From Cladopsammia gracilis (Eukaryota; Cnidaria; Anthozoa; Scleractinia; Dendrophylliidae), in assembly GCA_022457155.1 (NCBI GenBank), contig JAJGOT010000029.1:479501-543500 (forward strand): a stretch of 64,000 nucleotides of DNA, written 5' to 3'. Under the pieces are notes generated by a model. That model was not told the DNA's origin and made no database searches. It worked only from the letters and a program-made list of their open reading frames with translations. Made by a program: the position numbers and the translations under genes. Below are positions 35,562 to 46,340 of the stretch, piece by piece; position 1 is the stretch's first letter, and each line of letters starts with the position of its first letter.

Positions 35562-38500
35562 ATGATGTACACAACAGAGGAACTGAATTATTTCCGAATG
35601 TGCCGCATTGCTGTCAAGCTAGTTCCAGAGGGACTGAGAACGATCTTCAAACAGGAATGGGATTTCCTTTACAGCCCAAAGCTGTATGGAATGTGGCAAG
35701 ACACGGCGCAAAATGGCAACGACTTCTGTCTCGAGGAAACGAAAGGAAGAAGGACTACAATGAATGGCCGGCTTCTGGCGATCATTCGGAATGGCAACAC
35801 AGCCGAGTGGGACTGTAGTTGTTTGTTTTCAGCGATTCTTTTCTCAAAAACCATTGGCTCCACTCTTGGCCCGGTAGTGCGCAACGGTGTCGATGACCTT
35901 CGTCAGGTTAGAAATGATATTGCCCATATCACTGAGGACGAACTAACTGATCATGACTTCCAAAATTATGTAGGAAGAGTTTTAAACGCATATACATGTC
36001 TGGGTCTTTCAGTTACTGAAGTAGAAGACGTCAAAAACCAGACAGGTTTTCCGACGAAGGAAGTGGAAGACCTAAAGAACCAAATTGGTGATCTTAAAAC
36101 TGAGCTGGACCAAACCAAATCAGACTTGGATGCAGCAAACAAGAAATTACTAAGCGCGCAAGCTGATCTATCGTCTGCAAAAGAGTCATTTTGCTTTCTG
36201 ACATTCACCCCACCGCATGAAATCATTAGACGTTACAGTGACATTAGAAGGATCACAGGCAAGATGCAAGAACTTAATGACGGAAGTAAAGGAGCAGTAA
36301 GCACCATTTATCTGTCTGGAAGTCCTGGCTGTGGTAAAAGTCAACTTGCCCGCCAGCTTGGGGAGGTTTTCTACAGTTCCAAAGCACGTGACACTGAAGG
36401 TCTACGTTTTGTTGCAACCTTGAATGCAGAAAACCTTGAGACCCTTAGCAACTCGTACGTTACTCTGGCTAAAAGGCTGGGAATGACAGAATATGCAATT
36501 ACTGAGGTTGAGAAGTCAAAAACAGCGAAGCCTGAGGAAACCCTTAAGCAGGTTATGCGCATCATTTCGCCAAAGGTTGCCAAGTTCGCAAACTGGTTGA
36601 TAATCGTTGATAACGTTGTTGACTTGAGGCTGATCCGAAGCTTTGTGCCTCAGACTGCCAGTAATGAGTGGGGTCACGGTCAGGTGTTGATCACAACTCA
36701 GGATAGTGGAACAGTTCCCTCAAATGCTCCTCAAACGTACCACGAGTCACTGAGTAAAGGGATGCAGCTATATGAAGCAGTGAATTTGTTAAAGCAAGTA
36801 TCACAAATATCTGATCAAGAACATGTGGAGAAGGTTGCTAAAGCTCTTGACTATCAGCCGCTCGCCTTAGCATCTGCTGCATTCTTTGTACAAACCGTTG
36901 TTCCTGGATCTCCAGAGTACAATTGGACTCAGTATCTAGACAGATTGCGTCACGGTCAGCGAGAGGCAACAGAACAACCCCTTGCAAACAAGAGTTCAGC
37001 TTATTCAAAGACTATGACAGCTGCAGTCAAATTGGCCATAGAAAGGGCAATAGAAGCAAATGAAGTTATTCGTCAGACCTTCTGCTTTCTTTCGTTGTGT
37101 GCTTCAGAATCTCTCCCAGTAGACATCGTCGTGGACTTTGTCATGGCTAACACAAAGGACCACACAGTCAAAGAGTTAATAAAGACAGATATCTTGGAAT
37201 CTTCATTGATCGTTTTATCGTGTGATGAAGATAAAGGACCCAAGTATGTACGACTGCATAACATTGTTCGCGTCGTATTGAAAACAGTTGCAATATTTAA
37301 TTCCAATTCCACCCAAAAGAAACATTGCATAGCTACGGCAATAAACGTTTTTGAACACCATCTTGAAGAGCACTTGTTAAAAAAAGAATATGCATATCCA
37401 ACTTTACGCACTCTTTCATCTCACAACAAAGTTCTTTGTGATAGTACTTTTTCCGATAACGATAAACAGAATTTTCCTCCCTTAATAAAGCCCGAAAAAG
37501 TTATTTCATGGCTCCGTTATTCGGCTCAAGCCTGTCGGGAACTTTCCGAGTCCATACATGCAGATAGATTTTCTGAATTAGCTTGCAGCTTGCTTAAAAA
37601 AGTTCCAAGTAACGGAATAAAATTACTTCTAAAATCGGACGTTTTTGAACTACGCGGATTAGTACTTGCAGATCGTTGCAACTACAAATCAGCATTACTG
37701 TACCACGAAGAAGCATTGAATATCAAGACAGAAATTTACGGTGAGAAACACAGTCATATAGCTTCTAGTTATGACCTCATGGGAAATGTTTGTAGACAAA
37801 TGGGAAAGCATCATCAAGCTGAGACGTATTTTCAAATGGCACTCGCAATCGATAGAAAAACGATTCACGGGAAGGATTTGGACGAGAACAGCACCAGCTA
37901 TTACAACATGGCACTTGATCATAGCAAGATTGGAGAGTATGACCAAGCCATAGAATGTGGCACGAAAGCGCTACGCATTAGGAAAAATATTCACGGAGAG
38001 GAACACGGTGATGTGGCCGACAGCTATGCAACCTTGGCAATTGATTACAGTAATATTGGAGAGTACAACCAAGCCATAGAATGTGGTACAAAGGCGCTAA
38101 ACATTAGGAAAAAGATTCACGGAGAGGAACATTGTGATGTGGCCAAAAGCTATGTAACCTTGGCAAATAATTACAGCAATATTGGAGCGTACGACCAAGC
38201 TACAGAATGCAGTACTAAAGCGCTAAGCATTAGGAAAAAGATTCACGGGGAGGAACATTGTGATGTGGCCGACAGCTATGTAATCTTGGCAAATAATTAC
38301 AGCAAAATTAGAGAGTACGATCAAGCCATAGAATGCGGCACGAAAGCGCTAAACATTAGGAAAAAGATTCACGGTGAGGAGCACGGTGATGTCGCTGAAA
38401 GCTATCACAACTTGGCAATTGATTACAGAATTACTGGAAAGTACGACAAAGCCAAAGAATGCGGCACGAAAGCATTAAACATTAGGAAAATGATTCACGG

Positions 38501-39905
38501 GGAGGAGCACGGTGATGTTGCTGAAAGCTATCACAACTTGGCAATTGATTACAGCAATATTGGAGAGTACGACCAAGCCATAGAATGCGGCACAAAAGCG
38601 CTAATCACTAGGGAAAAGATTCATGGGGAGGAGCACAGTGATGTGGCTGAAAGCTATCACAACTTGGCAATTGATTACAGCAACATTGGAGAGTACGATC
38701 AAGCAATAGAATGCGGCACGAAAGCGCTAAACATTAGGAAAAAGATTCACGGAGAGAAACATTGTGATGTGGCCGACAGCTATGTAACCCTGGCAAATAA
38801 CTACAGCAATATTGGCGACTACGACCAAGCCATAGAATGCCGCACGAAAGCGCTAAGTATTAGGAAAAACATTTATGGCGAGGAGCACGGTGATGTCGCT
38901 AAAAGCTATGACAACTTGTCAATTGATTATATCAATAATGTAGAGTACGACAAAGCCATAGAATGCGGCAGGAAAGCCCTAAGCATTAGGAAAAAGATCG
39001 ACGGAGAGGAACATGCTGATGTGGTCGACAGCTATTATAACTTGGCAATTTATTACGGCAATGTTGGGGAGTACGATCAAGCAATAGAATGCGGCACGAA
39101 AGCGCTAAGCATTAGGAAAAAGATCGACGGAGAGGAACATGCTGATGTGGTCGACAGCTATTATAACTTGGCAATTTATTACAGCAACATTGCAAGGTAC
39201 GACCAAGCGATAGAATGCGGGACGAAAGCGCTAAGCATTAGGAAAAAGATTCACGGAGAGGAGCACGGTTATGTCGCTGATAGCTATCACAACTTGGCAA
39301 TTGATTACAGGTTTATTGGAGAGTACGGCCAAGCCATAGAATGCGGCAGGAAAGCGCTAAGCATTAGGAAAAAGATTTACGGGGAAGAGCACGGTGATGT
39401 CGCTGAAAGCTATTACAACTTGGCAATTGATTACAGTAATATCGACGGAGAGTACGCCCAAGCCATAGAATGCGGCACAAAAGCGCTAAACATTAGGATA
39501 AAGATTCACGGGAAGAAGCACGATGATGTCGCTGAGAGCTATCACAACTTGGCAATTGATTACAGCAGTATTGGAGAGTACGGCCAAGCCATAGAATGCG
39601 GCACGAACGCGCTAAGCATTAGGAGAACGATTCACGGGGAGGGGCACGGTGATGTCGCTGAAAGCTATCACAACTTGGCAATTGATTACAGCAAAATTGG
39701 AGCGTACGACCAAGCCATAGAATACGGAACGAAAGCGCTAAGCATTAGGAAAAGGATTCACGGAGAGAAACATGGTGATGTGGCCAACAGCTATGTAACC
39801 TTGGCAATTTATTACAGCAAAATTGGAAAGTACCACCAAGCCAAAGAATGCGGCGCAAAAGCGCTAAGCATTAGGAAAAAGATTCACGGGGAGAAGCCAC
39901 GGTGA
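35562..39905 (+). CDS. HEPN-like/coiled-coil/NB-ARC/TPR receptor (NLR-like)
   Basis: A single 1447-codon exon. I start at ATG 35562 because TGTTTACAG|ATTTGCCAACAATG at 35550/35551 looks like a 3' splice site, and the open frame upstream begins only with GTG. Residues ~1-145 resemble the HEPN-type domain at the N-terminus of DZIP3-like and other animal NLR-like proteins, with VRNDIAH supplying the R-x4-H motif. Residues ~150-210 form a heptad-rich coiled coil. The NB-ARC ATPase has a P-loop GSPGCGKS at ~253-260, Walker B LIIVDN at ~347, VLITTQD at ~376 and LDYQPLALA at ~430. Residues ~725-1440 are tandem 42-residue TPRs. By analogy it is a cytosolic STAND sensor: TPRs bind a ligand, NB-ARC oligomerises, and the N-terminal domain signals or cleaves RNA. 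No death domain, LRR or membrane segment. A one-base shift ends the last repeat early. No AATAAA in the next ~400 bp. Confidence 0.9.
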   Translation: MMYTTEELNYFRMCRIAVKLVPEGLRTIFKQEWDFLYSPKLYGMWQDTAQNGNDFCLEETKGRRTTMNGRLLAIIRNGNTAEWDCSCLFSAILFSKTIGSTLGPVVRNGVDDLRQVRNDIAHITEDELTDHDFQNYVGRVLNAYTCLGLSVTEVEDVKNQTGFPTKEVEDLKNQIGDLKTELDQTKSDLDAANKKLLSAQADLSSAKESFCFLTFTPPHEIIRRYSDIRRITGKMQELNDGSKGAVSTIYLSGSPGCGKSQLARQLGEVFYSSKARDTEGLRFVATLNAENLETLSNSYVTLAKRLGMTEYAITEVEKSKTAKPEETLKQVMRIISPKVAKFANWLIIVDNVVDLRLIRSFVPQTASNEWGHGQVLITTQDSGTVPSNAPQTYHESLSKGMQLYEAVNLLKQVSQISDQEHVEKVAKALDYQPLALASAAFFVQTVVPGSPEYNWTQYLDRLRHGQREATEQPLANKSSAYSKTMTAAVKLAIERAIEANEVIRQTFCFLSLCASESLPVDIVVDFVMANTKDHTVKELIKTDILESSLIVLSCDEDKGPKYVRLHNIVRVVLKTVAIFNSNSTQKKHCIATAINVFEHHLEEHLLKKEYAYPTLRTLSSHNKVLCDSTFSDNDKQNFPPLIKPEKVISWLRYSAQACRELSESIHADRFSELACSLLKKVPSNGIKLLLKSDVFELRGLVLADRCNYKSALLYHEEALNIKTEIYGEKHSHIASSYDLMGNVCRQMGKHHQAETYFQMALAIDRKTIHGKDLDENSTSYYNMALDHSKIGEYDQAIECGTKALRIRKNIHGEEHGDVADSYATLAIDYSNIGEYNQAIECGTKALNIRKKIHGEEHCDVAKSYVTLANNYSNIGAYDQATECSTKALSIRKKIHGEEHCDVADSYVILANNYSKIREYDQAIECGTKALNIRKKIHGEEHGDVAESYHNLAIDYRITGKYDKAKECGTKALNIRKMIHGEEHGDVAESYHNLAIDYSNIGEYDQAIECGTKALITREKIHGEEHSDVAESYHNLAIDYSNIGEYDQAIECGTKALNIRKKIHGEKHCDVADSYVTLANNYSNIGDYDQAIECRTKALSIRKNIYGEEHGDVAKSYDNLSIDYINNVEYDKAIECGRKALSIRKKIDGEEHADVVDSYYNLAIYYGNVGEYDQAIECGTKALSIRKKIDGEEHADVVDSYYNLAIYYSNIARYDQAIECGTKALSIRKKIHGEEHGYVADSYHNLAIDYRFIGEYGQAIECGRKALSIRKKIYGEEHGDVAESYYNLAIDYSNIDGEYAQAIECGTKALNIRIKIHGKKHDDVAESYHNLAIDYSSIGEYGQAIECGTNALSIRRTIHGEGHGDVAESYHNLAIDYSKIGAYDQAIEYGTKALSIRKRIHGEKHGDVANSYVTLAIYYSKIGKYHQAKECGAKALSIRKKIHGEKPR
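37734..39902 (+). repeat. 126-bp tandem TPR-coding array, ~17 units
   Basis: Each unit encodes about 42 residues starting I(H/Y/D)GEEHxDVAxSY and ending with KALxIRKK. Units 1 and 2 are diverged (unit 1 has 43 residues) and units 3-17 are highly alike. The 14th has one extra codon (NIDGEYAQ). A truncated 18th unit ends the ORF. The copies at 38981 and 39107 are almost identical over about 78 bp, exactly one period apart. Variation is concentrated at a few positions of each helix pair. Confidence 0.95.
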
Positions 39906-40744
39906 TGTGGCTGAAAGTTATCACAACTTGGAAATTGATTTACAGAAATAGAGCAGTTTTTATTTGAGTGTCGAAAGCAGTTTCGCAATTGCTTTGGTAT
40001 TGGTTTGGTTTTGGGTTTGGTTTGGTTTTCTATTGGTCTAGAAAAATAAGGAATAATTACTCCACCAATCACCGATGAAGGATTGTGTTCACTAGCCAAT
40101 CAAATTGAGAAGTAAAACCGATTATTGTTTTAGTTTTACATCACGCAATCCTCACGGAAGCTCACAGCTCGCAAACTTTTCAGCATTCAAACTACAGACT
40201 CTTCAAAACAGGCGTACGTTTTTTGCTTTTTATTATTTTTTTATTTTGGTTGAAAAATGAACTGCTCTGAGCTCTGTCGCTTGTTATTAATATGTGATTT
40301 TCGTCGTAAGTTTGCGAAAGTTTTCGAGACCGAGAATGACGATACAAGAAGACATCAGACAAAAACATGGCGACCTGAGAAGCTTTTCCTGTACAGAAGC
40401 GATACCAAATTGCTGCTTCCTATCTTTAGACTGGTAGTCATGACGTCGCTGCAGCCGAAAACAAGTGCACTTACGACGCAGCGAGGAAAATCCTTGAAAA
40501 GTTTGTGATGACTGGTCTGTTTGAGCCAGGAGTAAGAGGTTCGCCGCCGATAAAAATGCAGCCTTGGAAAGTTGCTTACCTCAGTCTGTTACCTGGAAGC
40601 CCTTGTTATACACGATCAATTTATCTGTCTGAGTGAAATCCAGAAAGCCCTGGGAGATGACCTGCAGAAGTCTTCTTAGTTTAGATTTGACAAGGCACAA
40701 GGCGTCGAAAGTACCTTTGGAAAGATTTACACCTGAGAACATTG
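39906..40744. other. Region after the receptor gene, no supported gene
   Basis: 39906-39950 continues the TPR unit in the +1 frame for about 15 codons. 39985-40030 is a GGTTTTGGTTT-rich low-complexity stretch. An 83-codon plus-strand frame at 40257-40508 has no recognisable domain. Confidence 0.4.
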
Positions 40745-42306
40745 CACGGAGAACAACTTTTGATAAAAACACTTTATAACAATGCATGTAGCTGCATAAT
40801 GAATAACGTCTATGCGTCAAATCACTTTTTCATCAAGAGGTGTCAGACAGGGCGACCCACTATCCGCTTATTTATTTAGTTATTGCACTTGAAATTCTGT
40901 TAATCCGCATTCGTGATGATTCGAGCATTTCTGGCATAAAAATAAATACTGAAGAATTTAAACTTTGTGCCTTTGCTGACGAGACAATTAGAGGAACGCG
41001 ATATCCCTTGGAAAACATTCCTCGATTACTACCTAAAAGAAATGGGATCCTCTTTTCTTTTGCAATGCAATTTTAATCCAACGTTTACCAAAGAATCTGC
41101 CTTTATTCTATAAAGAATATCTTGAAGCATGGACCAGCTTTAATATTCAACATACACCAAAAACTAAAGATGAGGTCCTCGACGAGATTATTTGGACATT
41201 TTAATTAATAACAAACCAGTTTTCAAAAGTAATTTTATTGACGCTGGCTTCACAAAACTGCGTGATATCCTGACTAATGAAAACAAGCTAAAGAACTGGG
41301 AATTTTTTAGAGCAAGAAACATTACGGCGAGTGATTATTTTTTACTGATGGGAATCTATACTGCTTTACCTTCAGACTGGAAAACAGAAATTATGTCTGA
41401 TAAGACGAGTGGGTCAAGGGTAAAGATTCCTGATTTGATGTCAGTGAACACGAAATCTGTCTACTGGGAAATTATAACTAAAATACAAACTCCTCCAACA
41501 GCCCAAATCAAATTAAACGCTGCTTTTGACAATACAATCAGTCATTCGGACTGGCAAAACATCTACTTGCTTCCAGGATACGCTACCATTGACACCAGCA
41601 CCAGAGTTTTTCACTGATATAACATGTTGAACCGCATTCTGTACACAAATAAAATCCTTTTTAAAATGAAACTCGCTGCTTCTCCCATGTGTACATTCTG
41701 CCATGATCACGAAGACTGATCCCTCGAACATTTATTTTTTTATTGTAGCTGCACAAGAATTTTGGCGATCGGTATCTATCAGCTTGGCTAAACCAAAGTA
41801 ATTAATAAAGAAAACATTGACCTTAAGGTAATCATCTTCGGTTATTACAGTAATGCTCCAGACAACAGGCTACTAAACCATCTTATTATTATGGGAAAAC
41901 AAATTATTTATTATTGTCGTTTCAAAAATATTCAGCCAAGCCTGGCGTTACTCAAAGCCAAAATACAAAACACGCAACAAGTAGAATTATTTATAGCTAA
42001 GAAAAATAACAAAGAGTTAGTTCATTACCAGAAATGGCAAAGCATTATACCTTCATAATAAATTCAAATAATCCCTATTCATCAATATAGTAGGCTGTTT
42101 TAATGGTATTGTGTTGTAGTGTAAGTTATTTATTTTTTGGTTTGCTCAGTCAGCTCAGTTACTCCTTTTATTTGAAAATTGATCTGTGAATTTGATATTA
42201 GATCTGGCTGACTGTTTAGTACGCATGTTAGTATTAGAATAGTAGTGTTATATGTACTACATATTTGTGCAAATTATTTTGATAAACAATAAAAATCTGT
42301 TAAAAA
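40745..42306 (+). pseudogene. L1/Tx1-like LINE, copy 1, internally deleted
   Basis: Reverse transcriptase motifs are clear: MNN.YASNHFFIKRGVRQGD, then (one frame away) LEILLIRIRDD, then FKLCAFADE, where the catalytic FADD is changed to FADE. The next coding, DYYLKEMGSSFLLQCNFN, belongs far downstream in the related second copy, so roughly 500 bp are deleted. The C-terminal part follows (41192-41617), then MLNRILYTNKILFKMK and a C-x2-C...H-type knuckle at 41625-41760. It ends near 42306 with an A-rich tail (AATAAAAATCTGTTAAAAAA). Several frameshifts. It lacks the endonuclease and 5' half. Confidence 0.85.
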
Positions 42307-43459
42307 AGAAAGTGCATCTTGAATAGTTTTTCTCATTTTTTCTGCATGCTCAGAACTAAAGCTGAATAAAACAAAAACAGAATTTCTGTGGCTCGGCAGT
42401 AAAAAGAACTCCATAGACTCTCTTCCCGATCTAAATTTAAGTAAGAAACCAGTTAAAATTCTAGGTATTTATTTCACATACAACATTAAAAAGAGGAAGG
42501 AATATAACTTCGATAAGATAATTAAAGATACCAAAAAAATCCTTGCTGCGTGGAAATGGAGAAAACGTACGCCATACGGTCGAATCCAAATTATAAAAAG
42601 GTTAACTTTTGCAATTCCAAAAATAATGTACAGAGCTTGTCTTAGTCACATCGATAAAGAAACCATCAAAGAAATTAACAGCCTCATTTATAATTTTATT
42701 TGGAATGGTAAAGATGAAATTAAAAGATTAGCACTTATTAATAGTTATGAGAATGGAGGTCTCAAGGCTCCCCACCTAGAATCCTTAATTGAAACCCAAA
42801 GAATGCGATACATTGATAGATTTTAGACGAAGAAAATGTGAATGTTTGGAAGACGATCCTAAACTACCATCTTAGCAAAGTCGGAAACTCTTTTTTATTT
42901 CAATGTAGCTTTAATGTTAACAAATTACCCATTAAACTTCCCGCTTTCTTTGATGAATGTATCAGAGCCTGGAGAAGTCATAGCATGCAATCCTGGCCTA
43001 TCTCTAGATCTGAACTTCTCTCAGAAATACTTTGGAACAATCAGCAGATTTGTATTGGTGGCAAATCGGTTTACAATGACAAGCTAGTTAAAATTGGAAA
43101 TATAAAAATTGTTGACAAAATACAAAACAGTGAAAATTTATGCACTAAGCGCCTCAGACTATTCTCTTTTAGGAACAATGTATAATGCTTTACCGGCACA
43201 CTGGAAACGTACATTGCGTTGTCACAATATGGAAAACGTTCTAAATACACCACCAAATGGATCTCCCATAAACCCACGCACTTCAAAAAAATCAGTATAA
43301 AAAAAGCTTATTGGGATAAGGTTGACACCATAGCTCTCAAACCAACGGCGCAAATTAAATTTCAAGAACTACACCAAAACTTTGATTTTAGATGGAACAA
43401 AATATACCGTACACACGCCCTTACAAGACAACCATTGATTGTAAAACTAGAGAGTTTCA

Positions 43460-43709
43460 TATCGTAAAAAGGGTTGTTGTTCATCGTGGTGAACACACTA
43501 GTAAAGAAGTATTTTTTCGTTTGTCTCACGATGTAGTCACTTCCGATGTAGATCGCGACGTTTCGACTGCATACTGCTAGTCTTCTTCAGGCGATGGGGT
43601 CGACTGGTTACGCGTCACCTTATGAAGCACGATGCTCTGCTGTGATTGGTTGGTTTTTCAACAGCTGTGACTGGCGCATGACTGGCACATTTTTGATCCT
43701 CGTTGTTTG
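43460..43709. mobile_element. 250-bp insert inside LINE copy 2
   Basis: GAGAGTTTCA occurs at 43450-43459 and 43710-43719. Removing the insert and one copy joins the LINE coding across the site. The insert has no inverted ends, poly-A or box A/B promoter that I can see, and contains GCGACGTTTCGACTGCATAC and CTGTGATTGGTTGG. The class is unknown. Confidence 0.75.
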
Positions 43710-44230
43710 GAGAGTTTCAGTATAAAATCCTTAATCGAATACTTTATACTAATAAAATATTATTCAAAATGAAGCTGGTAGAAACCCGGCTTTGCAATTT
43801 TTGTAAGGAGAACGACGAATCCCTCGAGCATTTACTGTACCGCTGTACTCGTGTTAGAGACTTTTGGCTACTGGCTTAATACAATTCTTGAACCTTCTAT
43901 TGAAGGCTTTAGTGAAACAGATATTATGTTTGGATATTGGACAATAACAAAGAAATTATGTTAATAAATCATGTCATTTTATTAGGGAAACAACTTATTT
44001 GTCCAATGTAGCCGTGTGACGCCTTTATTCCTAATATTTCATTGCTGATAGCCAAACTCAAATATATTTTTAGAATTGAAGAACAGATTGCAAGATCAAG
44101 TGATAAGCTTTTAAGCCACTACAAAAAGTGGGAGAGATTCTTACGTCGATTCTTACCTTTACGATACAAGTAATTAAATCTACCTTTTTCTTCATTTTCT
44201 TTTTATTGTAACTACCTGGTTTGTATCTTG

Positions 44231-44900
44231 TTTTTTTTTCCCTTTAAATTCATTTATTATTGCAAAGATGATTACATACAAAAGAGGATTACATACAAAA
44301 TTAAGTTCTTACGTCCTTCACATTAACATGACATGTAAACAGTACTGAAAATGAAAGAAAGTGACAATGTAAACTATTATCTAAATGAAATCTTTCCATT
44401 TTGTACAACAGCGATGGAAGTTTACGGTTATTAGCACGAACAGCAATGTATTTTTCTAATTTAATTTTGTTCCTAACCACAATGAGAAAATCCGCAAAAA
44501 GATATTTACTATTGTTGGTGGCGCAGTTAAATAAAAACTGCTTGGCGATAACAATTAGATGATTGAGAGTCTCCGACACGTTGTCTAAGACACTCACCAT
44601 AGATTATTTCTGTTTTTTTTTTTAAGCTCGACATGTTTTTTGCACATGGAGTTATACCAATAAGTAAATTCCTGCCAAAAGGCTCTAGCCAGGGGGCAGT
44701 CAACAAAAGGTGAAGGATAGTTTGCTTTATTGTTCGACAAAAGGGACAAGATGAAAAATTGACCTTTTTCATTTTGTAAGGAAGACTATTAGTAGGTAGT
44801 ATGTTACGTATTAATTTATATTGAAACATGGAGAGCTTAACTTCTTTAGTAACGTAAAACGGGAGTGAGTATACTTTTTGTCGTTCCTTTTTTTTTTATA
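44231..44900 (-). pseudogene. 5'-truncated LINE inserted in opposite strand
   Basis: The perfect 12-bp duplication GTTTGTATCTTG flanks it (44219-44230 and 44901-44912). On the minus strand the coding begins MFQYKLIRNILPTNSLPYKM and continues CPFC...HLLL, the C-terminal end of an L1/Tx1-like protein. A second frame at 44300-44600 carries on after a frameshift. The 3' poly-A appears as the T-run at 44231-44239. A classic target-primed insertion into the 3' UTR of another LINE. Confidence 0.85.
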
Positions 44901-45559
44901 GTTTGTATCTTGCGTTGCAACATGTATTTTTTTTTTTGGAAAAACGTAAAAAGCAATAAAATACAAAAAAAAAAATTGGCGAAGAACTGTGGATCGAAGA
45001 AAACTTTATTTTGTCGATGAGCTTCCGCATAACATCCGCATGAACATATGCGCGGGGTTATGCTTTATATGTCGCTTGAAGAATAACGGCTAATATGTAA
45101 CCAACAAATAAACCTTTTTACAAAATTTTCCAGCCGGACAAAAAATACAGGCGAAACCTCTATTTTGTAGAAATGAAATTATAACCCATATCTCGAGGAG
45201 TCCGCGAAAAAAAAAATGGAACAATCGCGTCTAAGGGTAGACACTAAGAATTAACGCCGAATTCTAAGATGGCACCCGCAGGGCATCTCTTTAATTTTGT
45301 TGATGTGATTGTTTTTGTTTGTTAGTTGGTTTTTGGTAAACAAGGTTTGGGGATATTTAAATCGCGAAAAAGGCAGGAATAGTTTTTATCAGTCGACATG
45401 GTATTTAAGAGTGCGAACACGAACCAAAACGAGTGCAAATGACACGTTATTACACTTTTCTGACCACGCGCTAGGAAAACACTTCAAAAACGTAGATTTA
45501 ATTTTTAAGACGATCACACTCGTATAATAATCAATTTATACAGCGGAAAGTGGTGTAAT

Positions 45560-45660
45560 ACGGCTGAGTTTTATTCGTCAGTTCCTATTTTTTCGAGCCT
45601 TTTATTATTTTTCGGAAAGGCTCGAAAAAATAAAAACTGACTCGAAAAAACACCCAGCCG
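45560..45660. repeat. Hairpin-forming inverted repeat
   Basis: CAGTTCCTATTTTTTCGAGC and its complement enclose a short loop at about 45608-45618, with outer pairing GGCTGAG...CCAGCC. Possibly a small MITE. Sequence between 44980 and 45550 shows no gene. Confidence 0.55.
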
Positions 45661-45849
45661 AATCATGCAACATTTCGTCGAACAACCGCTAATATATTTA
45701 CAACTCACTAAAACTCTTTAGCGCAAAATAAGTTTCCTTTTTCCATCTTTCTTTTATTTTCCTTTCTTAGGCATCCCTTTCACGCACTATAATTCATTTT
45801 GCGTATCGTGCGAAAGATGTAATTTGTGATGATCCTGATTAGCATAAAT

Positions 45850-46340
45850 TACTATTCAAAGGTCTTGGGGAGGGCAGCAGGCGCGCAGCGGGTTATGGGA
45901 TTAGGGTTCATAATTTGCAGCCGTTAGGAGGGTGAGACATTCTACGGTCAGCCTTCGCCGTGTTAGGTTTACGTATAGTTTTCTTTTAATATCACCATAA
46001 AGACAATAGATTTTACCCTTCTCAAGCGTCTAGATACTTCGTAAGGTGGCCTTTATTTATTAGTGTAATGCCACGATTTTAAGCTAGGATATCCTAAAAC
46101 CCCAAGGGTGGCACCACTGCGTTGGTCGGGGGCACACGTTCCCCGTTTTCTCCACCTGATGGTTTTTAGGGGTTTTCGTGTCCGGCTTTTGTGCATTTCT
46201 TCTTCCTATAATCACAGTTGATATGATAATCTGTATATATATTGAAACTAAATAAATGGCACGGTGGCTTGGCTAGCCCACGCGCCCATATATCATCATT
46301 CTTGTGTGTCCGTTGAGTAGTGGAGGCAAAATCTTTATTT
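45850..46340 (+). repeat. Dispersed repeat, copy 2 (inverted relative to 6425-6990)
   Basis: Carries, in reverse, the landmarks of the 6.4-kb copy: CATTCTACGGTCAGCC, GGTGGCACCACTGC, GGTCGGGGGCACACG, CTTGTGTGTC and GTAGTGGAGGCAAAATC. Function and class unknown. Confidence 0.55.

Larger units (their letters stand above)
42307..44976 (+). pseudogene. L1/Tx1-like LINE, copy 2, 5'-truncated, host of two insertions
   Basis: Starts just after the FADD motif: SACSELKLNKTKTEFLWLG, then an open stretch to a stop at 42824, then 42838-43185 and frames up to 43459. Coding resumes beyond a 250-bp insert with FQYKILNRILYTNKILFKMK and CNFCKENDESLEHLLYRC. The 3' UTR (44170-44230, then 44901-44976) is split by an opposite-strand LINE and ends in AATAAAATAC plus poly-A. 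Internal stops and frameshifts mean it is dead. It is the same family as copy 1 directly upstream. Confidence 0.85.
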
